From the NCBI RefSeq assembly GCF_029369745.1, contig NZ_CP120210.1, positions 7,068,001-7,132,000 of the forward strand: a stretch of DNA of 64,000 nt. The letters run 5' to 3'. The notes beneath the pieces were generated by a model, which was given only the letters and a program-made list of their open reading frames with translations, ran no database searches and was not told where the DNA came from. This document shows, piece after piece, positions 7,478 through 15,616 of the stretch (positions are counted from its first letter, which is position 1; every line of letters starts with the position of its first letter). The translations under genes and the position numbers were made by a program. The stretch comes from Amycolatopsis sp. QT-25 (GTDB lineage Bacteria > Actinomycetota > Actinomycetes > Mycobacteriales > Pseudonocardiaceae).

Positions 7478-10285
7478 TCAGTTGAGCAGGGCCGAAGGCG
7501 AGGGGTCCTCGAGCAGGGCCGTGAGGACGTGGCGGTCGGCCCACCGGTCGGTGGCCCAGGCGAAGGCGCGGCCGAGGCCTTCGGGGGTGTCTGCGGCGTG
7601 CAGCGTGCCGTCGGACCACCAGGCGACTTCGTGCTCGGCGTCTTCGAAGGTCACCGTCAGCGACTCGTGCAGCAGCACGCCGCCGTCGGGCAGTTCGACG
7701 CCCAGCTGATCGGCGGCCAGCCGGAGCGCGGAAAGCTCCGTCCACGGCACGTACTCGCCGCCTTCGGTGACCTTGGCGTCCAGCCCGCTCGCCACCGGCA
7801 GGTCGAGCAGTTCCGCCAGCGCGGCGGCGCCGCTCGCCGAGACGACCATCCGCTCCGGCTTCAGCACGGCGGCGAACCACGGCACGTCCAGCACGACGGC
7901 GTTCCCGGCGGCGACGGCCGAACCGTCGGCGGCCCGGACGCGATCCGGCGGCGTGACGTCCACTGTGTACTCGGCGAGTGCGGCGTGCGCCAGGGAAGCC
8001 AGGCCGGGGCGCACCTCGCGCTCGGGATCGCCCAGCCGCTCCAGGAGATCTTCGACGTCTTCGGCGTCCGTTCCCAGCTCTGTGCGCACCCCGGCGGCGA
8101 GCAGGATTTCCCTGCTCAGCCCCGAATCCGGGACGACGTCGTAGAGCCCGGCCAGCGCGGCGGCCTCCGGCATCCGCCAATCGAGCGGCGCGTGCCCGTC
8201 CAGCAGCGCGTACCGCGCGAGCCACCAGCCGGTGTGCCCGCCGGGTTCGGTGAGGGCACGCCAGGTCTCGGGGCGGGACGCGAGCAAGCGCAGCGCCTCC
8301 GGCCAGACGTCGTCGCCGACGAGGTCGAGATCGCGCACGGCGAGCACCCGCGACGGCGGCCGCTCCCGCGAATCCCACCAGTCGTGCTCGTCGGGCAGGC
8401 CGTGCTCGGGTTCCAGCGGCTCGTCGTCGGTGACGATCGCGAAGGAATCGAGTACGCCGACCGCGACGAGCGTGCTCGCCGGCCAGTCCTCGGCGAATTC
8501 CTCGTCCAGTACGGACAAGGCGCCGTCTTCCTCGAACACCTCGGGGTCGAAGAGGTCACCCAGCGGCGAGGTGGGCAGGACGAGTTCGTCCGCGCGCCGC
8601 CAGCCGTCCTCGCTCGGCAACGCCAGCGCGCCCGCCCATTCGGGCGCTTCGTCGCCGACTTCGGCGATCAGTCGGAGCACCGCGCCGGCGAGCGCCGTAC
8701 CGTCCAAACCGGACCGGACGTCTTCGACGCTGCGCTCGACGGCGGCGCTCAACGCGTCGGCTTCGAGCAGGTCACTCGCCTCGGCGTGCTTGGCGCCCAA
8801 GCGTTCCAGCAACGGATGCGCGGCGGCCGGATGTACGAGCCGCAGGCCGATGATGTCCACATCGGACAGGAGTTCGAGCAGTTCCGCCGAGCCACCGACG
8901 AGCAACGCGTCGCGGACGCCGGGCAACGTGCGGCCGTCCGACATCGGCACCGGCAAGGCGCCGAGGTCGTCCTTGGCGAGGTCGTGGGCTTCGAGGGCCG
9001 GGAGCAGCACGTCGTAGAGCGAGCGCCACCACGAGGGCTCGCGCTGGACCCCGGTCAGCAGCTCGACGGCCTCGGCGGGCGACAGCGACCGCGCACCCAC
9101 GGCGCGAAGGTCCACCCCGGACAAAGAAAGCAGTCCGGGCACGACATCGGCCAGCAACGGCGCCAATCCCGGCACGTCCACCGACAGGACACGCGCCCGA
9201 CGCCCCGGCAATTCGTCACCTGCTTGCGCGGGAAGCCAGGGCGAGTCGGTGAGGTTTTCGAGGATGGCTTCCCGCAGCGTTCCGTCCACGGTGGAACGCG
9301 GGAAGCCCCCACCGGGCACGAGCGACAGGCGTTCCTCGGCGGGCAAGGAACGGACGAGAGAGACGTACTCCCGCGCGGCGTTCTTCAGCGCCGCGGTCAG
9401 CTCCGGCCCCGGCAGCGCGCGACGGCGTGACGGCTCGATGGGCAGCGTCGCGATCAGCCTCGCGGGCAGGGAAAGCTCGTCATCGGTGGGGGTCGGCGCG
9501 TGCAGCACGTCTTCGCCGAGCGGTCGCGGCGAACCGGCTCCGTCCAGCGGGACGGCCCAGACGACGTCGCCGCGATGGACCTGCCAGTGCTCGGACCCTT
9601 CCGGCGACGAGAGCGCGACGACACCGTCACCGAGATCGGACCGGCGCCAGACACCGCCCTCGACCTCGATGGTCTCCAGCCAGGACAAGGTGAGCAGGAG
9701 GTCGCCGATGTCGTTCTTCAGTTCCGCCAGCACCGCTCGACCGTCGACGCCCTCGCGCAGCGGCAATCGGACCTCGGTGGTGAAACCTTCGGGCACGGGA
9801 GGTTCGTCGTCCGCGACCGGCCACGGAAGCCGGAGCACGGGAACCTCGCCGGTGCGGCCGGCTTCGGCCCGCGTGCGTGCCGCGGAGAACGCGACCCCAC
9901 CGGTCGCGGAAACGATCCGCGGCTCGGCGGAAACGGTGAGCACGGCGGCGAACCCGACGCCGAACCGGCCGACGGTCTCCTCCCCCTTGCCGGAAGCACG
10001 AAGGGAGGCAAGGGATTCGACACCGCGCGCGTCCAGCGGCGCGCCCGTGTTGGCGAACCTCAGCTCACCGTCCACAAAGGACACCCGGAGTGTGCCGCGG
10101 GCACCGGCGGCCAAGGCCGCGTCGGCGGCGTTCTGCGCCAGTTCGACGAACAGCCGGTCACGGTAGCCGCCGACGCGCAGGTCGTTCTCGGTGTTCGTGT
10201 CCTCGGTGAACCGTGTCGGCGAATCGGCCCACGCGCGCAGGACGGCGGCGCGCAGCCGCTCGGTGCCGAACGGGTCAGTGCTCAC
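7478..10285 (-). CDS. Hsp90/sacsin-like GHKL ATPase
   Basis: A 935-residue cytosolic protein. The first 170 residues form a GHKL ATP-binding domain: N-box ELAQNAADA (48-56), DGELRFANTG (about 70-79) and the lid motif GRFGVGFAAVL (about 105-115), the arrangement seen in Hsp90 and in sacsin N-terminal repeats. The remaining 750 residues are acidic and Leu-rich without a recognised domain. The family is often called 'molecular chaperone Hsp90' in actinomycetes, but client proteins are unknown. Its GTG start lies inside the end of the DUF3027 gene (11-bp overlap), so translation is probably coupled. One copy of a dispersed 21-bp repeat (9208-9228) lies inside the coding region and is read as PAQAGDELP. 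Confidence 0.82.
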   Translation of the reverse strand: MSTDPFGTERLRAAVLRAWADSPTRFTEDTNTENDLRVGGYRDRLFVELAQNAADAALAAGARGTLRVSFVDGELRFANTGAPLDARGVESLASLRASGKGEETVGRFGVGFAAVLTVSAEPRIVSATGGVAFSAARTRAEAGRTGEVPVLRLPWPVADDEPPVPEGFTTEVRLPLREGVDGRAVLAELKNDIGDLLLTLSWLETIEVEGGVWRRSDLGDGVVALSSPEGSEHWQVHRGDVVWAVPLDGAGSPRPLGEDVLHAPTPTDDELSLPARLIATLPIEPSRRRALPGPELTAALKNAAREYVSLVRSLPAEERLSLVPGGGFPRSTVDGTLREAILENLTDSPWLPAQAGDELPGRRARVLSVDVPGLAPLLADVVPGLLSLSGVDLRAVGARSLSPAEAVELLTGVQREPSWWRSLYDVLLPALEAHDLAKDDLGALPVPMSDGRTLPGVRDALLVGGSAELLELLSDVDIIGLRLVHPAAAHPLLERLGAKHAEASDLLEADALSAAVERSVEDVRSGLDGTALAGAVLRLIAEVGDEAPEWAGALALPSEDGWRRADELVLPTSPLGDLFDPEVFEEDGALSVLDEEFAEDWPASTLVAVGVLDSFAIVTDDEPLEPEHGLPDEHDWWDSRERPPSRVLAVRDLDLVGDDVWPEALRLLASRPETWRALTEPGGHTGWWLARYALLDGHAPLDWRMPEAAALAGLYDVVPDSGLSREILLAAGVRTELGTDAEDVEDLLERLGDPEREVRPGLASLAHAALAEYTVDVTPPDRVRAADGSAVAAGNAVVLDVPWFAAVLKPERMVVSASGAAALAELLDLPVASGLDAKVTEGGEYVPWTELSALRLAADQLGVELPDGGVLLHESLTVTFEDAEHEVAWWSDGTLHAADTPEGLGRAFAWATDRWADRHVLTALLEDPSPSALLN
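9208..9228. repeat. Dispersed 21-bp repeat inside a coding region
   Basis: Identical over all 21 bases to the copy at 7456-7476 (opposite strand), core CGTCACCTGCTTGCG. Unlike the other copies it lies within an intact reading frame, that of the Hsp90-like protein, without breaking it. Confidence 0.8.
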
Positions 10286-11321
10286 TGGCGCTTTCGGCTT
10301 CGACCTGCGCTTCGTCGGCGGTGTCCTGCTCGACGGCCTCCGGCTCGACCTCCGGCTGGACCTCGGCGGTCTCGGGCACCTCGGCGACCGGGGCCTCGGA
10401 CTCGTCGACGACCGTGGCCTCGGCGGGCTCGGGCCCAGTGGTTTCCGGCCCAGTGGTTTCCGGCTCAGTGGCGTCGGACTCGGTGGCGTTGGACTCGGTG
10501 GCGTCGGACTCGGTGGCGTCGGACTCGGTGGCGTCGGACTCGGTGGCGTCGGTGGCCGCTTCCGGCATCGGCTCGAAGTCCATCAGCGAGTCGTCGTAGA
10601 CCAGTTCCGCCACCGGCACCGACGAGGTGACCTCGACCTCGATCTCGGAGTGCGCGCCGCAGCCGTACTCGACGTCGACGACGTGGCCGTCCGCCGGGGA
10701 GATGTCGTTGGTGCACGCGCCGAAGGCCGCGCTGAGCGACCCCGCGAGCGGCACGAAGAAGCCGCAGCTCCCGCAGACGTCCGGCGCGCTGCGCGCCATG
10801 TCCGACCGCGGGCCGAACTCGCCGCTGTGCCAGCGGGCGGCGGCGTCGAGCCTGCCGTGCCGGGACAGCACGTGGACCCGGCCGAGGCCGGCCTCCTTGG
10901 CGACCGCTTCGACCGCGGGGTCGTCGGACTGCAGGTACGCCGGGGCGAGCCGCGGGTCGTCCTTCTCCGCCGGGAAGATGTCGCCGACGCCGAGGTCACC
11001 CGCCTGGACGCGGCGATCCCACGGCACCCACGCCGGGGCGACGCGCGCTTCCGGGCCGGGGATCAGCACGACCTCGCTGACCGTGATCGGCTCTTCCTCA
11101 CCGGCGAGCGCGACCGTGACCGACCAGCGCCAACCGCGATAACCCGACACGGTCGCCTCGAACAGATGGCTCGCGGAGACCGCGTCCTCGGAGTTCACGC
11201 CGACGTGCGCGCCGACCTGTTCGGCACCGGCGTCCTCCAGCACCGCGGCGCGGGCGAGCTCGACCGCCTCGGCGAGTTTGCGCTGGATGGAGCCGTCGTC
11301 CAGGGTCAACAGCAGGGTCAT
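10275..11321 (-). CDS. DUF3027 protein with acidic repeat tail
   Basis: A 348-residue soluble protein of the actinobacterial family DUF3027. The core (about 1-240) contains the family's GYRGWRWSVTVA segment, HVLSRHGRLDAAARWHSGEFGP, a zinc-like pair CGSCGFFVPL and a further Cys-x-Asn plus CGAHSEI, so a metal site is possible. The tail (about 255-340) is a low-complexity acidic stretch of five-residue units ATESD and TGPET. ATG at 11321 is chosen; a GTG 18 bp upstream is possible. It is the first gene of a coupled pair with the Hsp90-like ATPase. Function unknown; family homologues (Rv0883c from memory) are conserved across actinobacteria. Confidence 0.82.
   Translation of the reverse strand: MTLLLTLDDGSIQRKLAEAVELARAAVLEDAGAEQVGAHVGVNSEDAVSASHLFEATVSGYRGWRWSVTVALAGEEEPITVSEVVLIPGPEARVAPAWVPWDRRVQAGDLGVGDIFPAEKDDPRLAPAYLQSDDPAVEAVAKEAGLGRVHVLSRHGRLDAAARWHSGEFGPRSDMARSAPDVCGSCGFFVPLAGSLSAAFGACTNDISPADGHVVDVEYGCGAHSEIEVEVTSSVPVAELVYDDSLMDFEPMPEAATDATESDATESDATESDATESNATESDATEPETTGPETTGPEPAEATVVDESEAPVAEVPETAEVQPEVEPEAVEQDTADEAQVEAESASEH
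10441..10545. repeat. Seven 15-bp tandem repeats coding for pentapeptides
   Basis: Units GCGTCGGACTCGGTG (with one GCGTTGG variant) repeat five times at 10471-10545, preceded by two related GTTTCCGGCYCAGTG units at 10441-10470. Read on the minus strand they give ATESD and TGPET units. Copy number can change by slippage without breaking the frame. Confidence 0.9.
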
Positions 11322-11370
11322 GCCCCCATTCTGCCGCACGCGATCTCGCGGTCCGTGTCAGGCTGTCCGC

Positions 11371-12141
11371 GTGCGCACGCCGATGACCATGTCGCTCCTG
11401 CTGGCCGCCGTCCTCGGTGGCTGCGCCGCCGCGCCGGCGAGCGACGCCGCCCCGCCCGCACCCGAGCAGCTCGAGGTGCGGGTGCTCTCGTCCCTGCCGC
11501 ACGATCCGGCCGCCTTCACCCAGGGCCTCGAGTTCTCCGGCGAGACGCTGTACGAGGGCACCGGCCTGGTCGGCAAGTCGTCGATGCGGGCCGGGCCCGC
11601 GGGCGCGGCGCCGAAGGTCCGCCGGGAGCTGCCCGGCCTGTTCGGCGAGGGCATCACCGTGCTCGGGCCGACGGTCTGGCAGATCACCTGGCAGGACGGC
11701 GTCGCGATCGAACGCGACGCCAAGACGCTGGCCGAACTCAGGCGGGTGAACTACTCCGGCGAGGGCTGGGGCCTCTGCCACCGCGAGGGCACCGGGCAGC
11801 TGGTGATGAGCGACGGCTCGGCGAGGCTGACCTTCCGCGACCCCGTGACCTTCGCGCCGACGGGCGGCGTCGACGTCGGACGTGACCGGCTGAACGAGCT
11901 GGAATGCGTCGGGGACTCGGTGTACGCGAACGTCTGGCAGACGGACCGGATCCTACGGATCGACGCCGCGACCGGGCGGGTCACCGGTGAGGTCGACGCC
12001 TCAGGGCTGCTCGGGCAGGCCGAGCGGGGCTCCGCCGACGTCCTCAACGGCATCGCGGCGGTGCCCGGAACCGACGAGTTCGTGCTCACCGGCAAGCTCT
12101 GGCCCAGGATGTTCCGCGTGAAATTCGTCCCTGCCGCCTAG
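11371..12141 (+). CDS. Secreted glutaminyl-peptide cyclotransferase-like lipoprotein
   Basis: A 256-residue exported protein of the glutamine cyclotransferase family (five-bladed beta-propeller type). The N-terminus has a hydrophobic core and the lipobox VLGGC, so it should be tethered to the outer face of the membrane. Family motifs are HDPAAFTQGLEF, YEGTGLVGKS, LFGEGITVLG, WQITWQDG, YSGEGWGLC and the late LNGIAAVPG and LTGKLWPRMFRV. Members convert N-terminal glutamine to pyroglutamate on peptides. GTG at 11371 is preferred because it gives a complete signal peptide; ATG at 11383 or 11389 would also work. Divergent from DUF3027 with a 49-bp gap. Confidence 0.88.
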   Translation: MRTPMTMSLLLAAVLGGCAAAPASDAAPPAPEQLEVRVLSSLPHDPAAFTQGLEFSGETLYEGTGLVGKSSMRAGPAGAAPKVRRELPGLFGEGITVLGPTVWQITWQDGVAIERDAKTLAELRRVNYSGEGWGLCHREGTGQLVMSDGSARLTFRDPVTFAPTGGVDVGRDRLNELECVGDSVYANVWQTDRILRIDAATGRVTGEVDASGLLGQAERGSADVLNGIAAVPGTDEFVLTGKLWPRMFRVKFVPAA

Positions 12142-12192
12142 AAAGCAGTGGTGAACGCGCGAAGCGGGTCTCGCTTAAGGCAGGATTGCAGG

Positions 12193-14142
12193 GTGGGAAT
12201 CTTCGGCTCGAACTCTGGACGCGACGGCACGCCTTCCGGCAAGCCGGGCAAGGAGCGTGGCCGCAAGAGCAAGCGGAAGTGGACGCCGGAGCCCGGCGCC
12301 GCCCAGGCGCGCAACTGGTCCGCGCCGCCGCCGACGAAGGTCGACCAGCAGCCGGTCCCGCCCGCTCCGCCGCGCGCGGCCCGTCCCCAGCCGCAGCACC
12401 ACCCCCACCACCGGCCGCATCCGGCCGGACCGACCGCGGACGAGGCGCGCACCAGCGCGATCCCGATGGGTCACCACCAGCCACCGCCCCCACCCCCACC
12501 ACCACCGCCGCGGACGCCTCCCCGTGGCGCTCGGCCGTATCCGGATCCCTCGCAGCGGCAGACCGAACCCGTCCGGCCTCGTCCGGGCGGGTTCTACGAC
12601 GACCACCCGCCGGGCAGCGGCGAGTACGAGCACTACGACACCGGTGGTTACGCGGGCGAGCCGCGCTACGCCGAGGGGCCGCCGCAGGAACACCCGACGA
12701 CCGCGGTCCCGCCGCGGGCGGGCCCCCTGCCGAAGATGCCGAAGAAGATCACGGTCACCCGGGTCGCGGCGATGCGCAGCCGTCAGCTCACCGGACAGGC
12801 CGTCGGCGCGTTCCAGCGCGCCACGAAGGCGGACGGCGCCGACAAGTCGGGCCTGACTTCGCTGACGTACGCGGTGATGTTGAACTACGCCAGCGACGCG
12901 GCGATGGCGATCGCGCTGGCCAACACCTTGTTCTTCGCCGCCACCAGCGGGGAGAGCAAGGGCAAGGTCGCGCTCTACCTGCTCATCACGATCGCCCCGT
13001 TCGCGCTGGTCGCGCCGGTGATCGGCCCGGCGCTGGACAAGATCCAGCGCGGCCGCCGGCTCGCCATGTGCGTGTCTTCGGCCGGTCAGGCGCTGATGGC
13101 GATCGTGATGGCACTGCACTTCGACGACTGGCTCCTGTACCCGGCGGCACTGGGCATGATGGTGCTTTCGAAGTCGTTCACCGTGCTCAAGGCCGCGGTC
13201 ACCCCACGGGTGCTGCCGCCCGAGATCACCCTGTCGAAGACGAACGCGCGGCTCACCGTGTTCGGCCTGATCGCCGCCGGCGCGTTCGGTGCGCTGGCGA
13301 GCGGGGTCAACGCGATCTGGGGCTCGCAGGGCGCGCTGTGGTTCACCATGCTGATCTGCGTCGCGGCCGCGGTGCAGTCGATGCGCATCCCGTCCTGGGT
13401 CGAAAAGACCGAAGGCGAAGTGCCTGCTTCGCTGTCCGCGCACCCCGAACGGCGGGTCAAGAAACAGCGGCAGCCGATGGGACGGCAGATCGTCGTCTCG
13501 TTGTGGGGCAACGGCACCGTCCGCGTGCTGACCGGGTTCCTGATGATGTTCTCCGCGTTCGCGGTGAAGGCGCAGGCCGAGGGCAGCGGGCAGAGCCCGT
13601 TCGACCAGTTGCTGCTGCTCGGCATCATCGGCGCCGCGGCCGGTGCCGGTGGTTTCCTGGGCAACGCGCTCGGCTCCCGGCTGCACTTCGGCAAACCTGA
13701 TCAGGTGATCCTGGCCTGTGTCGGAGCCTGTCTGGGCATCGCGGTCGTCGCCACCGTGGCGGCCGGGCTGGCGACGGCGGCGATCGTCGCGCTCGTCGGC
13801 GCGACCGCGAGCGCGCTGGCGAAGATCAGCCTCGACGCCGTCATCCAGGAAGACCTGCCGGAAGAGTCGCGCGCGTCGGCGTTCGGCCGGTCGGAGACCG
13901 TGCTGCAGATGTCCTGGTGCTTCGGCGGTGCCGTCGGCCTGCTGCTGCCGCCGACGTACTGGATCGGCTTCCTGGTGCTTTCGATCCTGCTGGCGGTCGG
14001 CTTCACGCAGACGTTCCTGGTCCGGCGCGGCACTTCGCTGATCCCGGGACTCGGCGGTGACCGGCCGCTGCGGCCGGAGCCGACCAGCGAATCGCCGATC
14101 CCCTCGCGGGCCGGTGACTCCCGGTGGCGGCCGGACTCGTAA
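12193..14142 (+). CDS. MFS-like membrane protein with proline-rich head
   Basis: A 649-residue protein. Residues 1 to about 190 are soluble, basic then Pro/His-rich (including a run of eleven prolines near residue 108), a likely disordered cytoplasmic domain. Residues about 215-625 form 10-12 helices of an MFS transporter, with GPALDKIQRGRRL as the loop 2-3 equivalent. GTG at 12193 giving VGIFGS is chosen because it follows an AGG ribosome site; a GTG 45 bp upstream is less likely. It is followed after 9 bp by the DUF2771 lipoprotein, a pairing also recalled for Rv0876c-Rv0875c. Substrate unknown; the head may bind other proteins. Confidence 0.82.
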   Translation: MGIFGSNSGRDGTPSGKPGKERGRKSKRKWTPEPGAAQARNWSAPPPTKVDQQPVPPAPPRAARPQPQHHPHHRPHPAGPTADEARTSAIPMGHHQPPPPPPPPPPRTPPRGARPYPDPSQRQTEPVRPRPGGFYDDHPPGSGEYEHYDTGGYAGEPRYAEGPPQEHPTTAVPPRAGPLPKMPKKITVTRVAAMRSRQLTGQAVGAFQRATKADGADKSGLTSLTYAVMLNYASDAAMAIALANTLFFAATSGESKGKVALYLLITIAPFALVAPVIGPALDKIQRGRRLAMCVSSAGQALMAIVMALHFDDWLLYPAALGMMVLSKSFTVLKAAVTPRVLPPEITLSKTNARLTVFGLIAAGAFGALASGVNAIWGSQGALWFTMLICVAAAVQSMRIPSWVEKTEGEVPASLSAHPERRVKKQRQPMGRQIVVSLWGNGTVRVLTGFLMMFSAFAVKAQAEGSGQSPFDQLLLLGIIGAAAGAGGFLGNALGSRLHFGKPDQVILACVGACLGIAVVATVAAGLATAAIVALVGATASALAKISLDAVIQEDLPEESRASAFGRSETVLQMSWCFGGAVGLLLPPTYWIGFLVLSILLAVGFTQTFLVRRGTSLIPGLGGDRPLRPEPTSESPIPSRAGDSRWRPDS

Positions 14143-14151
14143 TCTGCACGT

Positions 14152-14634
14152 ATGCGGCGACTTCGTAGTTTGGCCCTGCTCGCGGCGGGTGGTCTCGTGG
14201 TGGCCGGTTGTTCGGCCCCGGGCCCCGAAGAGGTGACCTTCTTCGCCGACGGCAAGACGGTGAACGTCGCCCCGCTGGCGTCCTGCGACATCAAGAGCGC
14301 CCAGTGCACGACCAAACCCGACGCCGCCGGCAAGCTGCGCGTCCGGCCGGGGAAGCCGGTGCAGATCTCCGTGCCGAGCGCGATCGCGGAAACGCCGTGG
14401 AAGGTCACGGTGCAGTACGTGAACGGCAAGGGCGAGCCGCAGGAACTCAAGCAGGACATCATCACGTCGCTGGACCGGTTCGCCCACACCGTGACGACAC
14501 CCCGGCCCGACGACCAGATCCTCGTCGTCGAGGTCGCGCAGGCTTCGGTGATCAGCCGGACCGGACGTCCGGAGGACGCCGAGGCGGTCACGACGGCGAT
14601 CTGGTCGCTGCAGATCGAGCCGCCTGCCGCCTGA
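14152..14634 (+). CDS. DUF2771 lipoprotein
   Basis: A 160-residue lipoprotein: basic start, hydrophobic core and lipobox LVVAGC (Cys20), then a small beta-rich domain with a conserved Cys pair (ASCDIKSAQC) that could form a disulfide. It matches the actinobacterial family DUF2771 by length, the NVAPLASCD segment and the EPPA-like end. It is almost certainly co-transcribed with the preceding MFS protein, 9 bp upstream, and may act with it at the outer face of the membrane. Function unknown. Confidence 0.82.
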   Translation: MRRLRSLALLAAGGLVVAGCSAPGPEEVTFFADGKTVNVAPLASCDIKSAQCTTKPDAAGKLRVRPGKPVQISVPSAIAETPWKVTVQYVNGKGEPQELKQDIITSLDRFAHTVTTPRPDDQILVVEVAQASVISRTGRPEDAEAVTTAIWSLQIEPPAA

Positions 14635-14636
14635 GG

Positions 14637-14654
14637 GAGCAAGGGACCTTTGCT
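14637..14654. repeat. Dispersed repeat GAGCAAGGGACCTTTGCT
   Basis: Copy of an 18-bp imperfect palindrome found four times in the window, here 2 bp after the DUF2771 stop codon. Confidence 0.8.
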
Positions 14655-14786
14655 ATCGCGCGGGCGGGGCTTTCACGCGCTGTCGTGGTGGCGGCGGGGC
14701 CTCTGTGTGCCTACCTCGAACGTAGTGAGGCCTCCTGACTCCGATCACGCTTCAGAGCCCAGCAGAGGCACCCAACGCACCGTGAA

Positions 14787-14841
14787 CGCCATGAAAGGTC
14801 CTTTCCTTGCGAATTTTGCAAGGAAAGGACCTTTCATGGCG
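14787..14841. terminator. Perfect 24-bp hairpin between convergent genes
   Basis: Arms 14787-14810 and 14818-14841 pair without a mismatch around the loop GAATTTT; the left arm contains CATGAAAGGTCCTTTCC. It separates the DUF2771 gene and the convergent cold-shock gene and should stop transcription from both sides. Its AAAGGACCTTT core resembles the dispersed repeat at 14637. Confidence 0.8.
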
Positions 14842-14861
14842 CTTGCCGGAGACGGCGCCGA

Positions 14862-15248
14862 TCAGGGATCGAGGTCCCGGGCGACGGCGCGCATGATCTC
14901 GGCGATCTGCTTGGTGTTCTTGCGGTCCGGGTAGCGGTTGCGCCGCAGGTCCGGCTGCACCTTGAGCTCGAGCAGCTTGATCATGTCCTCGATGAGCCCG
15001 TGCAGCTCCTCGGCGGGACGGCGGCGCGCCTCGGCGACCGAGGGCGGCGGGTCCAGCAGCCGGACGGAGAGCGCTTGCGGCCCGCGGCGGCCGTCGGCGA
15101 CACCGAACTCGAGGCGCTGCCCGGCCTTGAGTCCTTCGACGCCCTGTGGCAGCGCGGCTTTGCGGATGTAGACGTCGGCGCCCCCATCCTGGGTGACGAA
15201 ACCGAAACCCTTCTCCGCGTCGTACCACTTGACCTTGCCGGTCGGCAC
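14862..15248 (-). CDS. cspB: Cold-shock domain protein with C-terminal extension
   Basis: A 128-residue nucleic-acid-binding protein. Residues 1-66 are a cold-shock domain with RNP1 (KGFGFV) and RNP2 (DVYIR); the remaining 60 residues form a helical extension ending in RAVARDLDP that is absent from ordinary 67-residue CspA proteins. The start at 15248 (PTGKVKWYD) is chosen from similarity to M. tuberculosis CspB (Rv0871, from memory, about 135 residues); a GTG 9 bp upstream is possible. It may bind RNA as a chaperone or regulator. It is a single gene, convergent with DUF2771 and divergent from a small membrane protein. Confidence 0.9.
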   Translation of the reverse strand: MPTGKVKWYDAEKGFGFVTQDGGADVYIRKAALPQGVEGLKAGQRLEFGVADGRRGPQALSVRLLDPPPSVAEARRRPAEELHGLIEDMIKLLELKVQPDLRRNRYPDRKNTKQIAEIMRAVARDLDP

Positions 15249-15397
15249 TTCCCTCACCAATCCTTTGCTGTCCCGCTCACAACGAACGCGCCCGGGGGCG
15301 TACCCAGGGCGCGCGTCCCTCAAGCGTATCTCGACACAGGCCCGGTGGAGAAGCGGATACCCTCTGCTTCATGGAGACCGCAGTAAAGGAGGCCGCT

Positions 15398-15616
15398 GTG
15401 GCCGTGCCCGAAAAGCCCGGCAAACCGATCCTGATGCGGGTGGGCATCGGCCTGTTCGCCCTCGGCATGATCGCCGTCACAGCGGTGTTCGTCCTGTTCG
15501 CCGCCGGACTGGAGAACCTGCCGGTGTGGCTGTCCGCCGCGGCGGGTGTCGTCACTCCGCTGGGGCTGGCCCTCGGCCTGATCGCCCTGGTTCGCGAGGC
15601 TCGCCGAAAGAGCTGA
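15398..15616 (+). CDS. Small two-helix membrane protein
   Basis: An unrecognised 72-residue protein with two transmembrane helices (about 14-37 and 44-65) and a basic tail LVREARRKS. GTG at 15398 is chosen because AAGGAGG lies five bases upstream; an ATG 27 bp earlier lacks such a site. The 3' end overlaps the 3' end of the convergent HAD phosphatase gene by 65 bp, a long antisense overlap for this genome. Confidence 0.7.
   Translation: MAVPEKPGKPILMRVGIGLFALGMIAVTAVFVLFAAGLENLPVWLSAAAGVVTPLGLALGLIALVREARRKS

Noticed and set aside
7529..9430. 633-codon plus-strand frame opposite the Hsp90-like gene
   Set aside because: Antisense shadow: Arg/Gln-rich, no domain, while the minus strand has a clear GHKL domain.
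10441..10545. Regularly spaced repeats considered as CRISPR
   Set aside because: Units are contiguous 15-bp tandem repeats with no spacers and lie within a coding frame.
12175..14487. 770-codon minus-strand frame
   Set aside because: Antisense of the MFS protein and DUF2771 gene, which carry membrane helices, a lipobox and family motifs.
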